In this document: one piece after another, positions 16,654 through 25,767 of the stretch
How the letters are laid out: each line of letters begins with the position of its first letter
How positions within the stretch are numbered: position 1 is the first letter of the stretch
Source: an uncultured bacterium
Lineage (GTDB): Bacteria > Planctomycetota > UBA1135 > UBA2386
DNA: 53,669 bases
Reading direction: 5' to 3'
Assembly (NCBI GenBank): GCA_937906475.1
Contig: CALCZA010000171.1
Location: 1 to 53,669, forward strand
The notes under the pieces: generated by a model
What the model was told of the DNA's origin: nothing
Seen by the model: the letters and a program-made list of their open reading frames with translations, nothing else
Databases searched by the model: none
Program-made: the position numbers and the translations under genes

Positions 16654-17568
16654 ATGCTTGCCTTCGGCCCTCACGCTCTCGCCCTGCTCTCGGCCGGCCT
16701 GTTGAGCGGCGCTTGCGCAACGCCCATTGCCGGCAAGCGCCTGCCGACCACAGAACTTGCACCCCGCGCGTTCGACCAGCATCGCGTGATCGAAGTATTG
16801 CCGTCGTCGACGGCGGCGATCATCGAAGTCAGCTACTACCAAGCCAACATCGAATATCTGCTCGAAGGTTCCAACCGTGCTCTGCTGCTGGATTCAGGTC
16901 CGGGCAAGCACAAGATCGCGCCCGTAATCGCTGCCCTGACCGACCTGCCGGTAACAGTCATTCCATCGCACCTGCACTTTGACCACGTTGGTGGCCTCGG
17001 CGAGTTCTCCGACATCGCCTTGATCGACGCCGAGGACCTACGCAAACGAACAGTCGATGGCGTGTTTTCCCCCAATTCGACCGAACACCTTGGCTGGCTC
17101 GATAAGGATCCACTGCAGACGATTCGCGTCACACGCTGGCTGCAACCGGGCGAACAGATAGACCTTGGCGGCCGCATGGTTGAGGTCATGCTAACGCCGG
17201 GCCATACCAAGACGTCGGTGATGCTCTACGACGCGGCGATGCCGGCACTGTTCACCGGCGATTTTCTGTATCCCGGCGGCTTATTCGTCGAGTCGCTAGA
17301 AAAATACCGCAGCACGCTCACCATGTTGATCGAGCGCATGCCCAAGAACGTCACTATCTACCCGGCGCACAACGGCCGCGGCCGCAAGACAGCAACGCTA
17401 GGATATTCGGACCTTACGGACCTGCACAATGCGGTGTGCGGAGCCCTCGATGGCACGGTCAAGGGAAAGCCTGCCAACGCATTCGGCATTCCAGCCACGG
17501 CATACCCCGTTAGCAGGCGCCTCAACATGTTCGTGCTGAAGTGGCCACGCAACCCGGCGAACCTCTAG
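16654..17568 (+). CDS. exported metallo-beta-lactamase-fold hydrolase
   Basis: A 304-residue protein with an N-terminal export signal (residues 1-22, SAGLLSGACA; C21 could be a lipidation site although the lipobox is weak). The MBL fold is shown by LLEGSNRALLLDSGPG, the metal motif HLHFDH (H106, H108, D110, H111), the third histidine in TPGHTKTSVMLYD, the bridging aspartate in ALFTGDFLYPGG and the final histidine in IYPAHNGRG. All the zinc ligands of a di-metal enzyme are present. The substrate cannot be told from sequence; glyoxalase II-, lactonase- or lactamase-like reactions are all possible. It stands alone between epmA and the PSD1 gene and probably has its own leaderless promoter (TACAAT). 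Confidence 0.9.
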   Translation: MLAFGPHALALLSAGLLSGACATPIAGKRLPTTELAPRAFDQHRVIEVLPSSTAAIIEVSYYQANIEYLLEGSNRALLLDSGPGKHKIAPVIAALTDLPVTVIPSHLHFDHVGGLGEFSDIALIDAEDLRKRTVDGVFSPNSTEHLGWLDKDPLQTIRVTRWLQPGEQIDLGGRMVEVMLTPGHTKTSVMLYDAAMPALFTGDFLYPGGLFVESLEKYRSTLTMLIERMPKNVTIYPAHNGRGRKTATLGYSDLTDLHNAVCGALDGTVKGKPANAFGIPATAYPVSRRLNMFVLKWPRNPANL

Positions 17569-17618
17569 ACCGGACGATAGCGAACCTGCTCGCAGTCGGC
17601 ATTGGCTCGCAACGGGCA

Positions 17619-17647
17619 TTGGGTATCGGATGCCATAGCAGTAGATT
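17619..17647 (+). promoter_or_regulatory. candidate promoter of the PSD1 operon
   Basis: TTGGGT (17619-17624) and TAGATT (17642-17647) are separated by 17 bp, the ideal spacing, and the second hexamer is 6 nt before the ATG at 17654. This is the best -35/-10 pair in the window at leaderless spacing. It would drive PSD1, DUF1501 and possibly the tsaD-larB-carA-rluA genes. Confidence 0.42.
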
Positions 17648-17653
17648 GCTTGC

Positions 17654-20332
17654 ATGCTTAGCGCCTTGCTGCGACGGATTGCAACCAACACCGCGATCTG
17701 CGTGGCGGTGGCTGCGAGCGCCTTGGCACAAGAAACGCACTGGTCGTTTGCCACCGCAAAGCGTCCAGCGATTCCGACACCTGAGGGTGACCAAACGCGT
17801 TCGGCCATCGACGCATTCATCAGAAGTCGACTCGCGCGCGAAGGCCTCGCGAGGTCACCAACCGCCGACCGCCGCACTCTGATTCGCCGGTTGTCGCTCG
17901 ACCTGACCGGCTTGCCCCCCACGCCAACCGAAGTCGCGGCGTTTGCTGCCGACGAACGCGCCACTGCCTACGAGTTGCTGGTCGACGAACTGCTCAGCCG
18001 ACCGCAATTCGGTGAGCGCATGGCACTGCGTTGGTTGGACTTGGCGCGCTACGCCGACACCAACGGCTATTCGATCGATGGCGGTCGCCACATGTGGGCT
18101 TGGCGCGATTGGGTGATTGCCGCCTACAACGACAACATGCCGTTCGATCAGTTCACGATCGAGCAGATCGCCGGCGACTTGCTACCGGATGCGACCGAGA
18201 GCCAACTCATTGCATCTGGCTTCAACCGCAACCACATGAACACGCACGAGGGCGGCACGATCCTCGAGGAGTGCCGCGTCGCCTACGTTGCTGATCGCGT
18301 CACGACGACGGCGGTCACATGGATGGGCCTGACAGTTGGCTGCGCACAGTGCCACGACCACAAGTACGACCCAATCTCGCAGCACGACTACTACCGGTTC
18401 TTTGCCTATTTCAACACGATCACCGACAAGGGCAATGACGGTAACGGCGGCGTCAACTCCGTGCCGTTCGTGCCGATCTACGACGACGATCAGAAGGCCG
18501 CCTTGCTGCGACTTCGCGATGAGATCGCCGAGCTTGAATCACAACTACTGAGCCCCGACAACGAACTGGCCGCGGCACAGCGCACGTGGGAGCAAGAACA
18601 AGCGACTCTCGACCACGCCGAACCGGTCCTCGGTCCATGGCGCGTAATGGGGCCAAACACTGCCGCAACCGCCAACCAAGCATTCACGACCGACTTCGGT
18701 CCCGAGGCATCGCTCGACCTCGACGCGCAAGATGCGGCAGGCAAACCACTGTGGCAACTTCGCGAAGACCTCGTCGATGGCACGCCCCACGCGCTGCCAG
18801 CGCAACGTTCGGCTTATTACCTGCACCGCACGATCACGACGACGGAGGCGACTTCGGTCGACCTGTCGCTCGGCAGCGATGATGCGATCCGCGTTTGGCA
18901 CAATGGTGCCTTGGTCGTCGACCAGAACGTGCGCCGCGGGGTTGCCGCAGACCAGGAACAGATCACCTTGCCGCTGCAAATCGGCGAGAACCAACTGCTC
19001 GTCAAGATCATCAATGACGGCGGTCCCGGTGGTGTCTACTTCAAGATGCTGCGCAGCGGCCTGCCCGCCGAAGTCATCACTGCGTTGCAACGCAGTCAGG
19101 CCGACCGCAGCGAACCTGAGCACGATGCCCTGCGGCGCTACTTCCGTTCGACGGTGGTCAAACTCGCACCGGTGCGCGCAGCGATCGCTGAAGCCAACAT
19201 CGGGATAGCCGCCATCAACGCAAAACCGCGCACCACTGCGATGGTCATGGAAGAACAGGCGATGCCGCGCGACACGTTCGTGTTGGTTCGCGGCCGCTAT
19301 GACGTGCGCGGCGATCGCGTCACCGCCGGCACCCCCGAGTTCTTGCCGCCACTTCCCGACGGCGCCCCACAAAACCGTTTGGGCCTAGCTCTTTGGCTCG
19401 TCGACCCCAAGCACCCCTTGACCGCGCGCGTCGCCGTCAATGGCCTATGGCAGATGCTGTTCGGCACCGGACTCGTCAAATCCAGTGGCGACTTTGGCAC
19501 CCAAGGCGAACGGCCGAGCCACCCCGAACTGCTCGACTGGCTAACGGCCGAGTTCCTGCAATCGGGATGGGATCAAAAGGCACTACTGCGCCGCATGGTC
19601 ACATCTGACACCTACCGCCAGGCATCCCACGCATCGGCGAAGTTGCTCGCGAAGGATCCCGAAAACCGACTGCTTGCGCGCGGCCCGTCGTTTCGACTCG
19701 CAGCCGAGTTGATCCGGGATCAAGCACTCGCCGTCAGCGGCCTACTCGACACCAAACTGGGCGGTCCAAGCGTTCGCCCGTATCAACCAGATGGTCTGTG
19801 GCGTGAGATGAGCCACTTCGGCAGCACGCCCGCAACCGAACAGGTCTACGTGCAAGACAGTGGCGACAAACTCTACCGCCGCAGCCTCTACACGATTTGG
19901 AAACGAACGGTGCCGCCGCCGACGATGCTCGCATTCGATGCCCCAAGCCGCGAACTGTGCACGCCACGGCGCGGACGCACGAACACACCACTGCAAGCAC
20001 TGGTTCTGCTCAACGAAACGGGCTTCGTCGAAGCCGCACGCCACATGGCACAACGCATGTTGAAGGAAGGCGGCAACTACCTCGCGACGCGTATCGACTT
20101 TGGCTTCGAACTCGCGACCAGCCGCAAGCCAACCGCTAAGGAGCGCGACGTACTGATGGCAACGTTCACGCGCGAATACAAGCGCTTCGCAGTCGACCAC
20201 GAAGCCGCCAACAAGCTGATCGCAATCGGCGAATCGCCTCGCGACGAGGACCTAGACGCTGCCGAACACGCCGCGTGGACCATGGTCGCCAGCGTGCTCC
20301 TCAACCTCAGTGAAACGGTCACCAAGGGCTAA
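17654..20332 (+). CDS. DUF1549/DUF1553 (PSD1) exported protein with CxxCH motif
   Basis: An 892-residue exported protein typical of Planctomycetota. A signal peptide (1-25, ending SALAQE) is followed by the DUF1549 region (about 45-260) with RRLSLDLTGLPPTP, DELLSRPQFGERMALRWLD and ARYADTNGY. It carries CAQCHDHKYDPI (C230, C233, H234), a CxxCH motif that may bind haem. The middle (about 320-470) is a PA14/beta-sandwich-like insertion (DLSLGSDDAIRVWHNG, GGPGGVYFKM). The DUF1553 region (about 560-890) has ARVAVNGLWQMLFGTGLVKSSGDFG and RRSLYTIWKRTVPPPTMLAFDAP. The family's reaction is unknown. It always pairs with a DUF1501 gene, as here with the next gene starting 3 bp downstream, and such pairs are often near sulfatases or polysaccharide utilisation genes. 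Confidence 0.94.
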   Translation: MLSALLRRIATNTAICVAVAASALAQETHWSFATAKRPAIPTPEGDQTRSAIDAFIRSRLAREGLARSPTADRRTLIRRLSLDLTGLPPTPTEVAAFAADERATAYELLVDELLSRPQFGERMALRWLDLARYADTNGYSIDGGRHMWAWRDWVIAAYNDNMPFDQFTIEQIAGDLLPDATESQLIASGFNRNHMNTHEGGTILEECRVAYVADRVTTTAVTWMGLTVGCAQCHDHKYDPISQHDYYRFFAYFNTITDKGNDGNGGVNSVPFVPIYDDDQKAALLRLRDEIAELESQLLSPDNELAAAQRTWEQEQATLDHAEPVLGPWRVMGPNTAATANQAFTTDFGPEASLDLDAQDAAGKPLWQLREDLVDGTPHALPAQRSAYYLHRTITTTEATSVDLSLGSDDAIRVWHNGALVVDQNVRRGVAADQEQITLPLQIGENQLLVKIINDGGPGGVYFKMLRSGLPAEVITALQRSQADRSEPEHDALRRYFRSTVVKLAPVRAAIAEANIGIAAINAKPRTTAMVMEEQAMPRDTFVLVRGRYDVRGDRVTAGTPEFLPPLPDGAPQNRLGLALWLVDPKHPLTARVAVNGLWQMLFGTGLVKSSGDFGTQGERPSHPELLDWLTAEFLQSGWDQKALLRRMVTSDTYRQASHASAKLLAKDPENRLLARGPSFRLAAELIRDQALAVSGLLDTKLGGPSVRPYQPDGLWREMSHFGSTPATEQVYVQDSGDKLYRRSLYTIWKRTVPPPTMLAFDAPSRELCTPRRGRTNTPLQALVLLNETGFVEAARHMAQRMLKEGGNYLATRIDFGFELATSRKPTAKERDVLMATFTREYKRFAVDHEAANKLIAIGESPRDEDLDAAEHAAWTMVASVLLNLSETVTKG

Positions 20333-20335
20333 TCG

Positions 20336-21793
20336 ATGCGACCCGATCACGAGTTCCTGCAGGCCCTAACGCGGCGCACGTTCCTTGGCCGGATGGCAGG
20401 CGGTGTTGGCGCAGCGGCACTCGCGTCGCTCGACAACGACAAATCCCCAATCATCAACTCAGCAGGCGGTGCCTCAACCGACCGCGGGCCGCACTTCGCG
20501 CCAACGGCAAAGCGCGTCATCTACCTATTCCAATCGGGTGGTCCGTCGCAGATCGACCTGTTCGATTACAAACCCGGCTACCGCCAACTGCACGGCACCG
20601 AATTACCGGCCTCAGTTCGCGGCAACCAACGTGTCACCGGCATGACTGCCGGCCAGACGACGTTTCCCGTCGTCGCACCACCGTTCGAGTTCGCGCGGCA
20701 TGGCAAGAGCGGCATGTGGGTCAGCGAACTGATGCCACACACCGCCGGCGTAACTGATGACCTCTGCATGCTCAAAGGCATGCACACCGAGGCGATCAAC
20801 CACGACCCCGGCATCACGTTCATCAACACGGGCGACCAACAACCTGGCAAGGCTAGCCTCGGTTCATGGCTGAGCTATGGCCTCGGCAGCGAGAACCGCG
20901 ACCTACCGAGCTACGTTGTGATGCTGTCGCAAGGCACCGGCAAGAACCCGGGCCAGCCACTATTCTCGCGCTTATGGGGCAGCGGTTTCCTACCAAGCAA
21001 CCACCAGGGAGTGCAACTGCGGCCCGGCAAGAACCCAGTTCTCTACCTCGCCAATCCGGACGGTATCGATGCGCAGTCCCGACGCAACATGCTCGACGAC
21101 CTCGCGCACCTTAACGAAATGCGCGCCGAGACCACCGGCGACCCCGAAGCCGCGACCCGCATCGCGCAGTATGAAATGGCGTTCCGCATGCAGACGTCAG
21201 TACCAGACCTGACCGACCTCTCGGACGAACCAGAGAGCACATTTGAACTCTACGGTCAGGATGCGCGCATCCCCGGCACCTTCGCCGCCAACTGCCTGCT
21301 CGCCCGCCGCATGGCCGAACGCGGGGTGCGGTTCATGCAACTGTTTCATCGCGGTTGGGACCAACACCTCAACCTCGTCAAAGAACTGCGCGCGCAAAGC
21401 CGCGACACCGACCAAGCATCTGCCGCGCTGATCATCGATCTAAAGCGCCGCGGTCTTCTCGACGACACGCTGGTCATCTGGGGCGGCGAGTTCGGCCGCA
21501 CGATCTATAGCCAAGGCCGTATCGGCGCCCCCGGCAGCGGTCGCGACCACCACGGCCGATGCTTCACCACCTGGCTCGCTGGCGGTGGCGTCAAAGCTGG
21601 TTTCGAACACGGCAACACCGACGAATACGGCTGGAACATCCTCGACGGCGGCGTGCACATCCGCGACCTCAACGCCACCATCCTGCACCTACTAGGCCTC
21701 GACCACGAACGCCTGACCTTCCCCCACCAAGGTCTCGAGCAGCGCCTAACCGGCGTCGAACCCGCCAAAGTAGTGCACCAAATCCTCGCCTGA
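20336..21793 (+). CDS. Tat-exported DUF1501 protein
   Basis: A 485-residue partner of the PSD1 protein. The N-terminus [13 protein letters not shown] (R13, R14) is a twin-arginine signal, so the folded protein is exported by Tat. DUF1501 belongs to the alkaline phosphatase/sulfatase superfamily: [20 protein letters not shown] at the start, [15 protein letters not shown] in the middle, and [10 protein letters not shown] with [19 protein letters not shown] toward the end, which carry metal-binding Asp/His residues. The C-terminus has [19 protein letters not shown]. The hydrolytic function is inferred from the fold and has not been shown for the family. It starts 3 bp after the previous stop and tsaD starts 15 bp after its own stop. 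A decayed second copy of the C-terminus occurs at 49263-49418. Confidence 0.94.
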   Translation: MRPDHEFLQALTRRTFLGRMAGGVGAAALASLDNDKSPIINSAGGASTDRGPHFAPTAKRVIYLFQSGGPSQIDLFDYKPGYRQLHGTELPASVRGNQRVTGMTAGQTTFPVVAPPFEFARHGKSGMWVSELMPHTAGVTDDLCMLKGMHTEAINHDPGITFINTGDQQPGKASLGSWLSYGLGSENRDLPSYVVMLSQGTGKNPGQPLFSRLWGSGFLPSNHQGVQLRPGKNPVLYLANPDGIDAQSRRNMLDDLAHLNEMRAETTGDPEAATRIAQYEMAFRMQTSVPDLTDLSDEPESTFELYGQDARIPGTFAANCLLARRMAERGVRFMQLFHRGWDQHLNLVKELRAQSRDTDQASAALIIDLKRRGLLDDTLVIWGGEFGRTIYSQGRIGAPGSGRDHHGRCFTTWLAGGGVKAGFEHGNTDEYGWNILDGGVHIRDLNATILHLLGLDHERLTFPHQGLEQRLTGVEPAKVVHQILA

Positions 21794-21808
21794 CGGCATG
21801 CTGAACGG

Positions 21809-22876
21809 GTGGAACTGATTCTAGGCATTGAGACGTCATGCGATGAGACGGCGGCGGCGGTGGTTCGCAATGGGCACGAAGTGCTTTCGAACGTCGTGCA
21901 TTCGCAGATCAGTTTGCATCAGCGGTTTCGCGGGGTTGTCCCGGAGATTGCTAGTCGCTCGCATACCGAACGGATCCTGCCGATCGTCAGCCAAGCGCTG
22001 AGCGATGCGAAACTCACGCCCAGCGACCTGACGGCAATCGCGGTGACGCATCGACCGGGAATGGTCGGGTGCCTGCTGGTCGGCATGGCTGCGGCAAAGG
22101 CGCTTGCATGGCGCTTTAACCGACCGCTCGTCGGCGTCGACCACGTGCAGGCACACGTGCACACTGGGTTGCTCACTGACCCAACCATGCCGTTGCCAGC
22201 CCTGTGCTTAGTTGCATCCGGCGGCCACACGGCGCTCTACAAGTTGAACGAACCTGGCAAGAGCGAACGACTCGGCACCACGCGCGATGACGCAGCCGGC
22301 GAAGCACTCGACAAGGGTGCGTCACTGCTCGGTCTCACGTATCCAGGAGGCCCGGCTATTGAGGATGAAGGCAAGGACGGCGATCGCAAGGCATTCAAAT
22401 TGCCTCGCACGATGCTCGACAAGGATTCGCTCGACTTCTCGTTCTCCGGCATGAAGACGGCGCTGCTCTACACAGTGCAACCACCGGGCAAACCAAAGCC
22501 CGAAGAGCCGCCGAGTGGACAACAACTGAAGGATCTCGCGGCTTCGTATCAGGAAGCGATCGTCGACGTGCTGATCCAAAAGCTGCGACGCGCGGCCGAA
22601 CGGCACGAAATGCGTTCGCTATGCATCGGCGGCGGCGTCGCCAAGAACGCACGCCTGCGTGAACGCATCGCACAGGACCCCGTGCTCAACCAGCTGCACC
22701 TCGTATTGCCACCACTCGACCTGTGCGCCGACAACGGTGCGATGATCGCCGGCCTCGGCTCGATCCTGTTCCGCCAAGGTAAGACTTCGCCGATCGACAT
22801 CGATGCAGTCGCCACCGCGCAGTCCGGCGGCAAGATCAAAATGCGGCAGCGCAAGAAGCGCCCGGTCAACAAGTGA
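21809..22876 (+). CDS. tsaD: tRNA N6-adenosine threonylcarbamoyltransferase TsaD
   Basis: A 355-residue ASKHA-fold enzyme that transfers the threonylcarbamoyl group from TC-AMP to A37 of ANN-decoding tRNAs, working with TsaB, TsaE and TsaC (not in this window). Features: ILGIETSCDETAAAVV at the start, GVVPEIASRSH, the metal-binding histidines in DHVQAHVHTG (H112, H116), LVASGGHTALY, the GTTRDDAAGEALDKGA loop, SFSGMKTALLYTV and CIGGGVAKNARLRE. Length is normal, with a basic tail ([10 protein letters not shown]). The start is a GTG at 21809; the ETSCDET motif at residues 8-14 is where the family has it. Its TGA overlaps the GTG of larB. Confidence 0.97.
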   Translation: MELILGIETSCDETAAAVVRNGHEVLSNVVHSQISLHQRFRGVVPEIASRSHTERILPIVSQALSDAKLTPSDLTAIAVTHRPGMVGCLLVGMAAAKALAWRFNRPLVGVDHVQAHVHTGLLTDPTMPLPALCLVASGGHTALYKLNEPGKSERLGTTRDDAAGEALDKGASLLGLTYPGGPAIEDEGKDGDRKAFKLPRTMLDKDSLDFSFSGMKTALLYTVQPPGKPKPEEPPSGQQLKDLAASYQEAIVDVLIQKLRRAAERHEMRSLCIGGGVAKNARLRERIAQDPVLNQLHLVLPPLDLCADNGAMIAGLGSILFRQGKTSPIDIDAVATAQSGGKIKMRQRKKRPVNK

Positions 22877-23688
22877 GCGACGACTACGTGAGCCACGAGC
22901 AGCAACTTCGAGACCTGCTCGCCAAAGTGCAGAGCGGCGAACGCTCCATCGATGACGCGCTGCAGGCACTGCAAGTCGCCGGCACCACCGAATCGGCCGC
23001 AGCCAAACTGGACTTCGCGACCATCGACCACGACCGCAGCCGCCGTTGCGGCTTTCCCGAGGTTGTCTTCTGCCAGGGCAAAACGGCGAGCGACACCGCC
23101 GCCATCGCGACCGAAATCCTGACCCGGTCGGACCGGGTTCTGCTGACCCGCGCCAGCGCCGAACACGCTGCGGCCGTGCAGCAGACAATCCCTCGGGCCA
23201 AGTATCACGAACGTGCCCGCTGCCTGACGGTCACCCCCGCAGGCCAGCCACTCGCCGAACTGGCGAAAACCGGCCATGCCGCGGTAATCTGCGCCGGCAC
23301 CTCGGACCTCCCGGTTGCCGCCGAGGCCGCTACGACCCTCCGCATCGCCGGCAATCGGGTCAGCGAGTTCACCGATATAGGCGTCGCCGGCCTGCACCGA
23401 TTGCTCGAACGCATGCCCAAAATACGCACTGCGAACGTCATCGTGGCCGTTGCGGGGATGGAAGGCGCCCTGCCGTCCGTGATCGCCGGACTTGTGGATA
23501 AACCAGTAATCGCAGTTCCGACCAGCGTCGGCTACGGTGCGTCGTTCGCTGGCCTGTCCGCCCTGCTGACGATGCTCAACAGTTGCGCAGCCGGCATCGG
23601 CGTCGTCAACATTGACAACGGTTTCGGCGCCGGCTACCTAGCTTCCCAAATCAACCAAGCTGCCTCCATCGGGAGCCCAAGACCTTGA
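22873..23688 (+). CDS. larB: LarB, pyridinium-3,5-biscarboxylic acid mononucleotide synthase
   Basis: A 271-residue protein. LarB carboxylates and hydrolyses nicotinic acid adenine dinucleotide in the first step of nickel-pincer nucleotide (NPN) synthesis, the cofactor of lactate racemase and relatives. Its C-terminal half is PurE-like: [20 protein letters not shown]-type [45 protein letters not shown] and [22 protein letters not shown] are all family signatures. The N-terminal part ([19 protein letters not shown], then [19 protein letters not shown]) is also LarB-type. It starts at a GTG overlapping the tsaD stop and ends overlapping the carA TTG, so translation is coupled. No larC or larE is in the window. 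Confidence 0.94.
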   Translation: MSDDYVSHEQQLRDLLAKVQSGERSIDDALQALQVAGTTESAAAKLDFATIDHDRSRRCGFPEVVFCQGKTASDTAAIATEILTRSDRVLLTRASAEHAAAVQQTIPRAKYHERARCLTVTPAGQPLAELAKTGHAAVICAGTSDLPVAAEAATTLRIAGNRVSEFTDIGVAGLHRLLERMPKIRTANVIVAVAGMEGALPSVIAGLVDKPVIAVPTSVGYGASFAGLSALLTMLNSCAAGIGVVNIDNGFGAGYLASQINQAASIGSPRP

Positions 23689-24848
23689 CCAAGACCGCCC
23701 GATCCCCTCGCCCGCCCGCACGTCTCGTTCTTGAGGACGGCACGGTGTTGGTTGGCCGTGGCTTTGGTTCAGAAGCAGATGGTTTTGGTGAACTGATCTT
23801 CAACACGTCGATGACCGGCTACCAGGAGATCCTGACGGATCCTTCCTACCGCGGTCAGATGGTGCTGTTCACCCAGCCGCACATCGGCAACTACGGCGTC
23901 TGTAGCGAGGACGAAGAATCCACCAAGCTGTGGATGTCCGGCTTGGTCGTTCGCGAAGCCTGCCAGCGCGCGAGCAACTTCCGTTCGGGTAGCGAACTGC
24001 ACGACTACCTAGCCCAACACAACGTGCCCGGCATCGAAGGTGTCGACACGCGCATGCTGACGCGGCGCATCCGCGATCACGGCGAACAACGAGTCCTAAT
24101 CACACGCGACATGGAATCGAGTGAGGCGGCGTTGATCGAACGCATCAAGCAGTCGCCGCGCGTCGCCGACGTCGATCATGTGCTCAAGGTCACCACCGAC
24201 ACGCAGTATGCGTGGCAGAAGGGCTACGAGTCGGAGTTCAGCGCGCCAGCACCGCACCTGATGACCGGCCAAAAGAAGCATCGCATCATTGCGTATGACT
24301 TCGGCATCAAGCGCAACATCCTTCGCTCGCTCACCGCGTGCGGTCTCGACGTCACCGTCGTGCCAGCCAACACGCCCGCCGAAGCCGTTCTCGAACAGAA
24401 GCCCGATGGCGTATTCTTGAGCAATGGCCCCGGCGACCCCGAAGTTTGCGCTTACGGCATCGAAGCCGCCAAGCGCTTGGTGCAAGCCGTTCCGGTGTTT
24501 GGCATTTGCCTCGGCCACCAACTGCTCGCGCATGTATTCGGTGGCAAGACCTACAAAATGGGGTTCGGCCATCACGGCGGCAACCAACCGGTGATCGACC
24601 TAACCACCGACAAGGTCGAGATCACTTCGCAAAACCACAGCTACGCGGTCGACGCGGCGTCACTTCCCGACAGTGTCGTGGTCACCCACAAGAACCTCAA
24701 CGACGACACCGTCGAAGGCCTGCGCCACAAGGAACTGCCAGTATTCTCAGTGCAATACCACCCGGAAGCGGCCCCTGGCCCCCACGATTCGCTCTACCTC
24801 TTCAAGCGCTTCATCGAAATGCTCGAAGGCACGGGCACAAGAGTTTGA
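23685..24848 (+). CDS. carA: carbamoyl-phosphate synthase small subunit
   Basis: A 387-residue class I glutamine amidotransferase that supplies ammonia from glutamine to CarB for carbamoyl phosphate, used in arginine and pyrimidine synthesis. The N-terminal CarA domain begins with [15 protein letters not shown] and contains [17 protein letters not shown]. The amidotransferase domain has the oxyanion region [10 protein letters not shown], the nucleophile elbow [10 protein letters not shown] and the catalytic His/Glu in [13 protein letters not shown]. The start is a rare TTG at 23685 that overlaps the larB stop (TTGA); no ATG or GTG fits the conserved N-terminus better. It ends overlapping the TTG of rluA. 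The large subunit gene carB is about 7 kb away on the same strand. Confidence 0.96.
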   Translation: MTKTARSPRPPARLVLEDGTVLVGRGFGSEADGFGELIFNTSMTGYQEILTDPSYRGQMVLFTQPHIGNYGVCSEDEESTKLWMSGLVVREACQRASNFRSGSELHDYLAQHNVPGIEGVDTRMLTRRIRDHGEQRVLITRDMESSEAALIERIKQSPRVADVDHVLKVTTDTQYAWQKGYESEFSAPAPHLMTGQKKHRIIAYDFGIKRNILRSLTACGLDVTVVPANTPAEAVLEQKPDGVFLSNGPGDPEVCAYGIEAAKRLVQAVPVFGICLGHQLLAHVFGGKTYKMGFGHHGGNQPVIDLTTDKVEITSQNHSYAVDAASLPDSVVVTHKNLNDDTVEGLRHKELPVFSVQYHPEAAPGPHDSLYLFKRFIEMLEGTGTRV

Positions 24849-25714
24849 GTTCTTTCGTCGTAACGCCCAAGCAAGCCAAGACGCGACTCGATGCACTCGT
24901 GCGCGAACTTGGTTCGCTATCGCAGAAGAAGGCAAAACTGTTGTGCGCGCTCGGCGGCATCGCCGTCAACGGCGTCTGCGCCGCTGGCACCGCGCGTGTT
25001 CGTGAAGGCGCGGAAATCACGTTCCAAGCTGAGCACCTCGAGTTGATGCTGCAACTCGGGTTGCCAGTCGCCTACGCCGACGACGACGTGCTCGTGCTGC
25101 AAAAGCCACCCGGCCTCGCCGTGCTGGCGGTGCCACAGGGTGACGCGTCGCTCGCCGATGCACTGGAACGTGAATACCCGGGCTGCGAGTTCGTGCACCG
25201 TCTCGACCGCGATGCGTCTGGCCTACTGCTGGTCGCGCGCCACGCCGAAGCATTGATGCACCTCGACATAGCCATGGCGAAGGCCGAGATCGAGCGCACG
25301 TTCGAAGCCGTGGTCGGCGGCTCGATAGCCGCAGACGAGCAAACCGTTGACCTGCCGGTCGTCGCCTCCCCGAACGAAGCCGATGACGATGACGATGAGC
25401 AACCGAGTCCGGCACGCATGACCGTTCTGGGCCGGCGCGAAGGCGCCACCCACTTGCGCATCTCGACCGAGACCGGCCACTCGCACCAAATCCGCGCCCA
25501 ACTCAAGAAAATGGGACACGCCATTCTTGGCGACGCTCGATACGGCGACGCACAAGCAAACGAGCACGCTCGCGCGACATTCGGAGTCCACCGCGCCTTG
25601 CTGCACAGCAAGCGCCTGCAGTTCGCGCACCCGAGCAGTGCCGTAAGGATTGACGTAACCGCCGCGAACGAACCTGACTTCGCGCGCCTGTTCCCGCAGC
25701 GCCGGCCTCGGTAG
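24845..25714 (+). CDS. RluA-family pseudouridine synthase
   Basis: A 289-residue enzyme that isomerises uridine to pseudouridine in rRNA or tRNA. I chose the TTG at 24845 because it overlaps the carA stop (TTGA, the same arrangement as carA with larB) and begins an S4-like N-terminal domain ([20 protein letters not shown], then [15 protein letters not shown]). The catalytic motif is [18 protein letters not shown], with the aspartate of HRLDRDASG as nucleophile; the family usually has HRLD.d[24 protein letters not shown] is quoted here in part as HSHQIRAQL and GHAILGD, both conserved. An acidic insert (EADDDDDEQ) around residue 180 is unusual. The exact RNA target is unclear; it is closest to the RluA/RluC/RluD group. 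Confidence 0.92.
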   Translation: MSSFVVTPKQAKTRLDALVRELGSLSQKKAKLLCALGGIAVNGVCAAGTARVREGAEITFQAEHLELMLQLGLPVAYADDDVLVLQKPPGLAVLAVPQGDASLADALEREYPGCEFVHRLDRDASGLLLVARHAEALMHLDIAMAKAEIERTFEAVVGGSIAADEQTVDLPVVASPNEADDDDDEQPSPARMTVLGRREGATHLRISTETGHSHQIRAQLKKMGHAILGDARYGDAQANEHARATFGVHRALLHSKRLQFAHPSSAVRIDVTAANEPDFARLFPQRRPR

Positions 25715-25767
25715 ACCAAGAGACCGCGCGACGCAACTGTCGCCGCGCCTGCCCCAACGAGCCCCGA

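Noticed and set aside
24338..24844. N-terminal extension of the pseudouridine synthase inside carA
   Set aside because: This part is an Arg-rich out-of-frame reading of carA. The TTG at 24845 overlapping the carA stop fits the family N-terminus.
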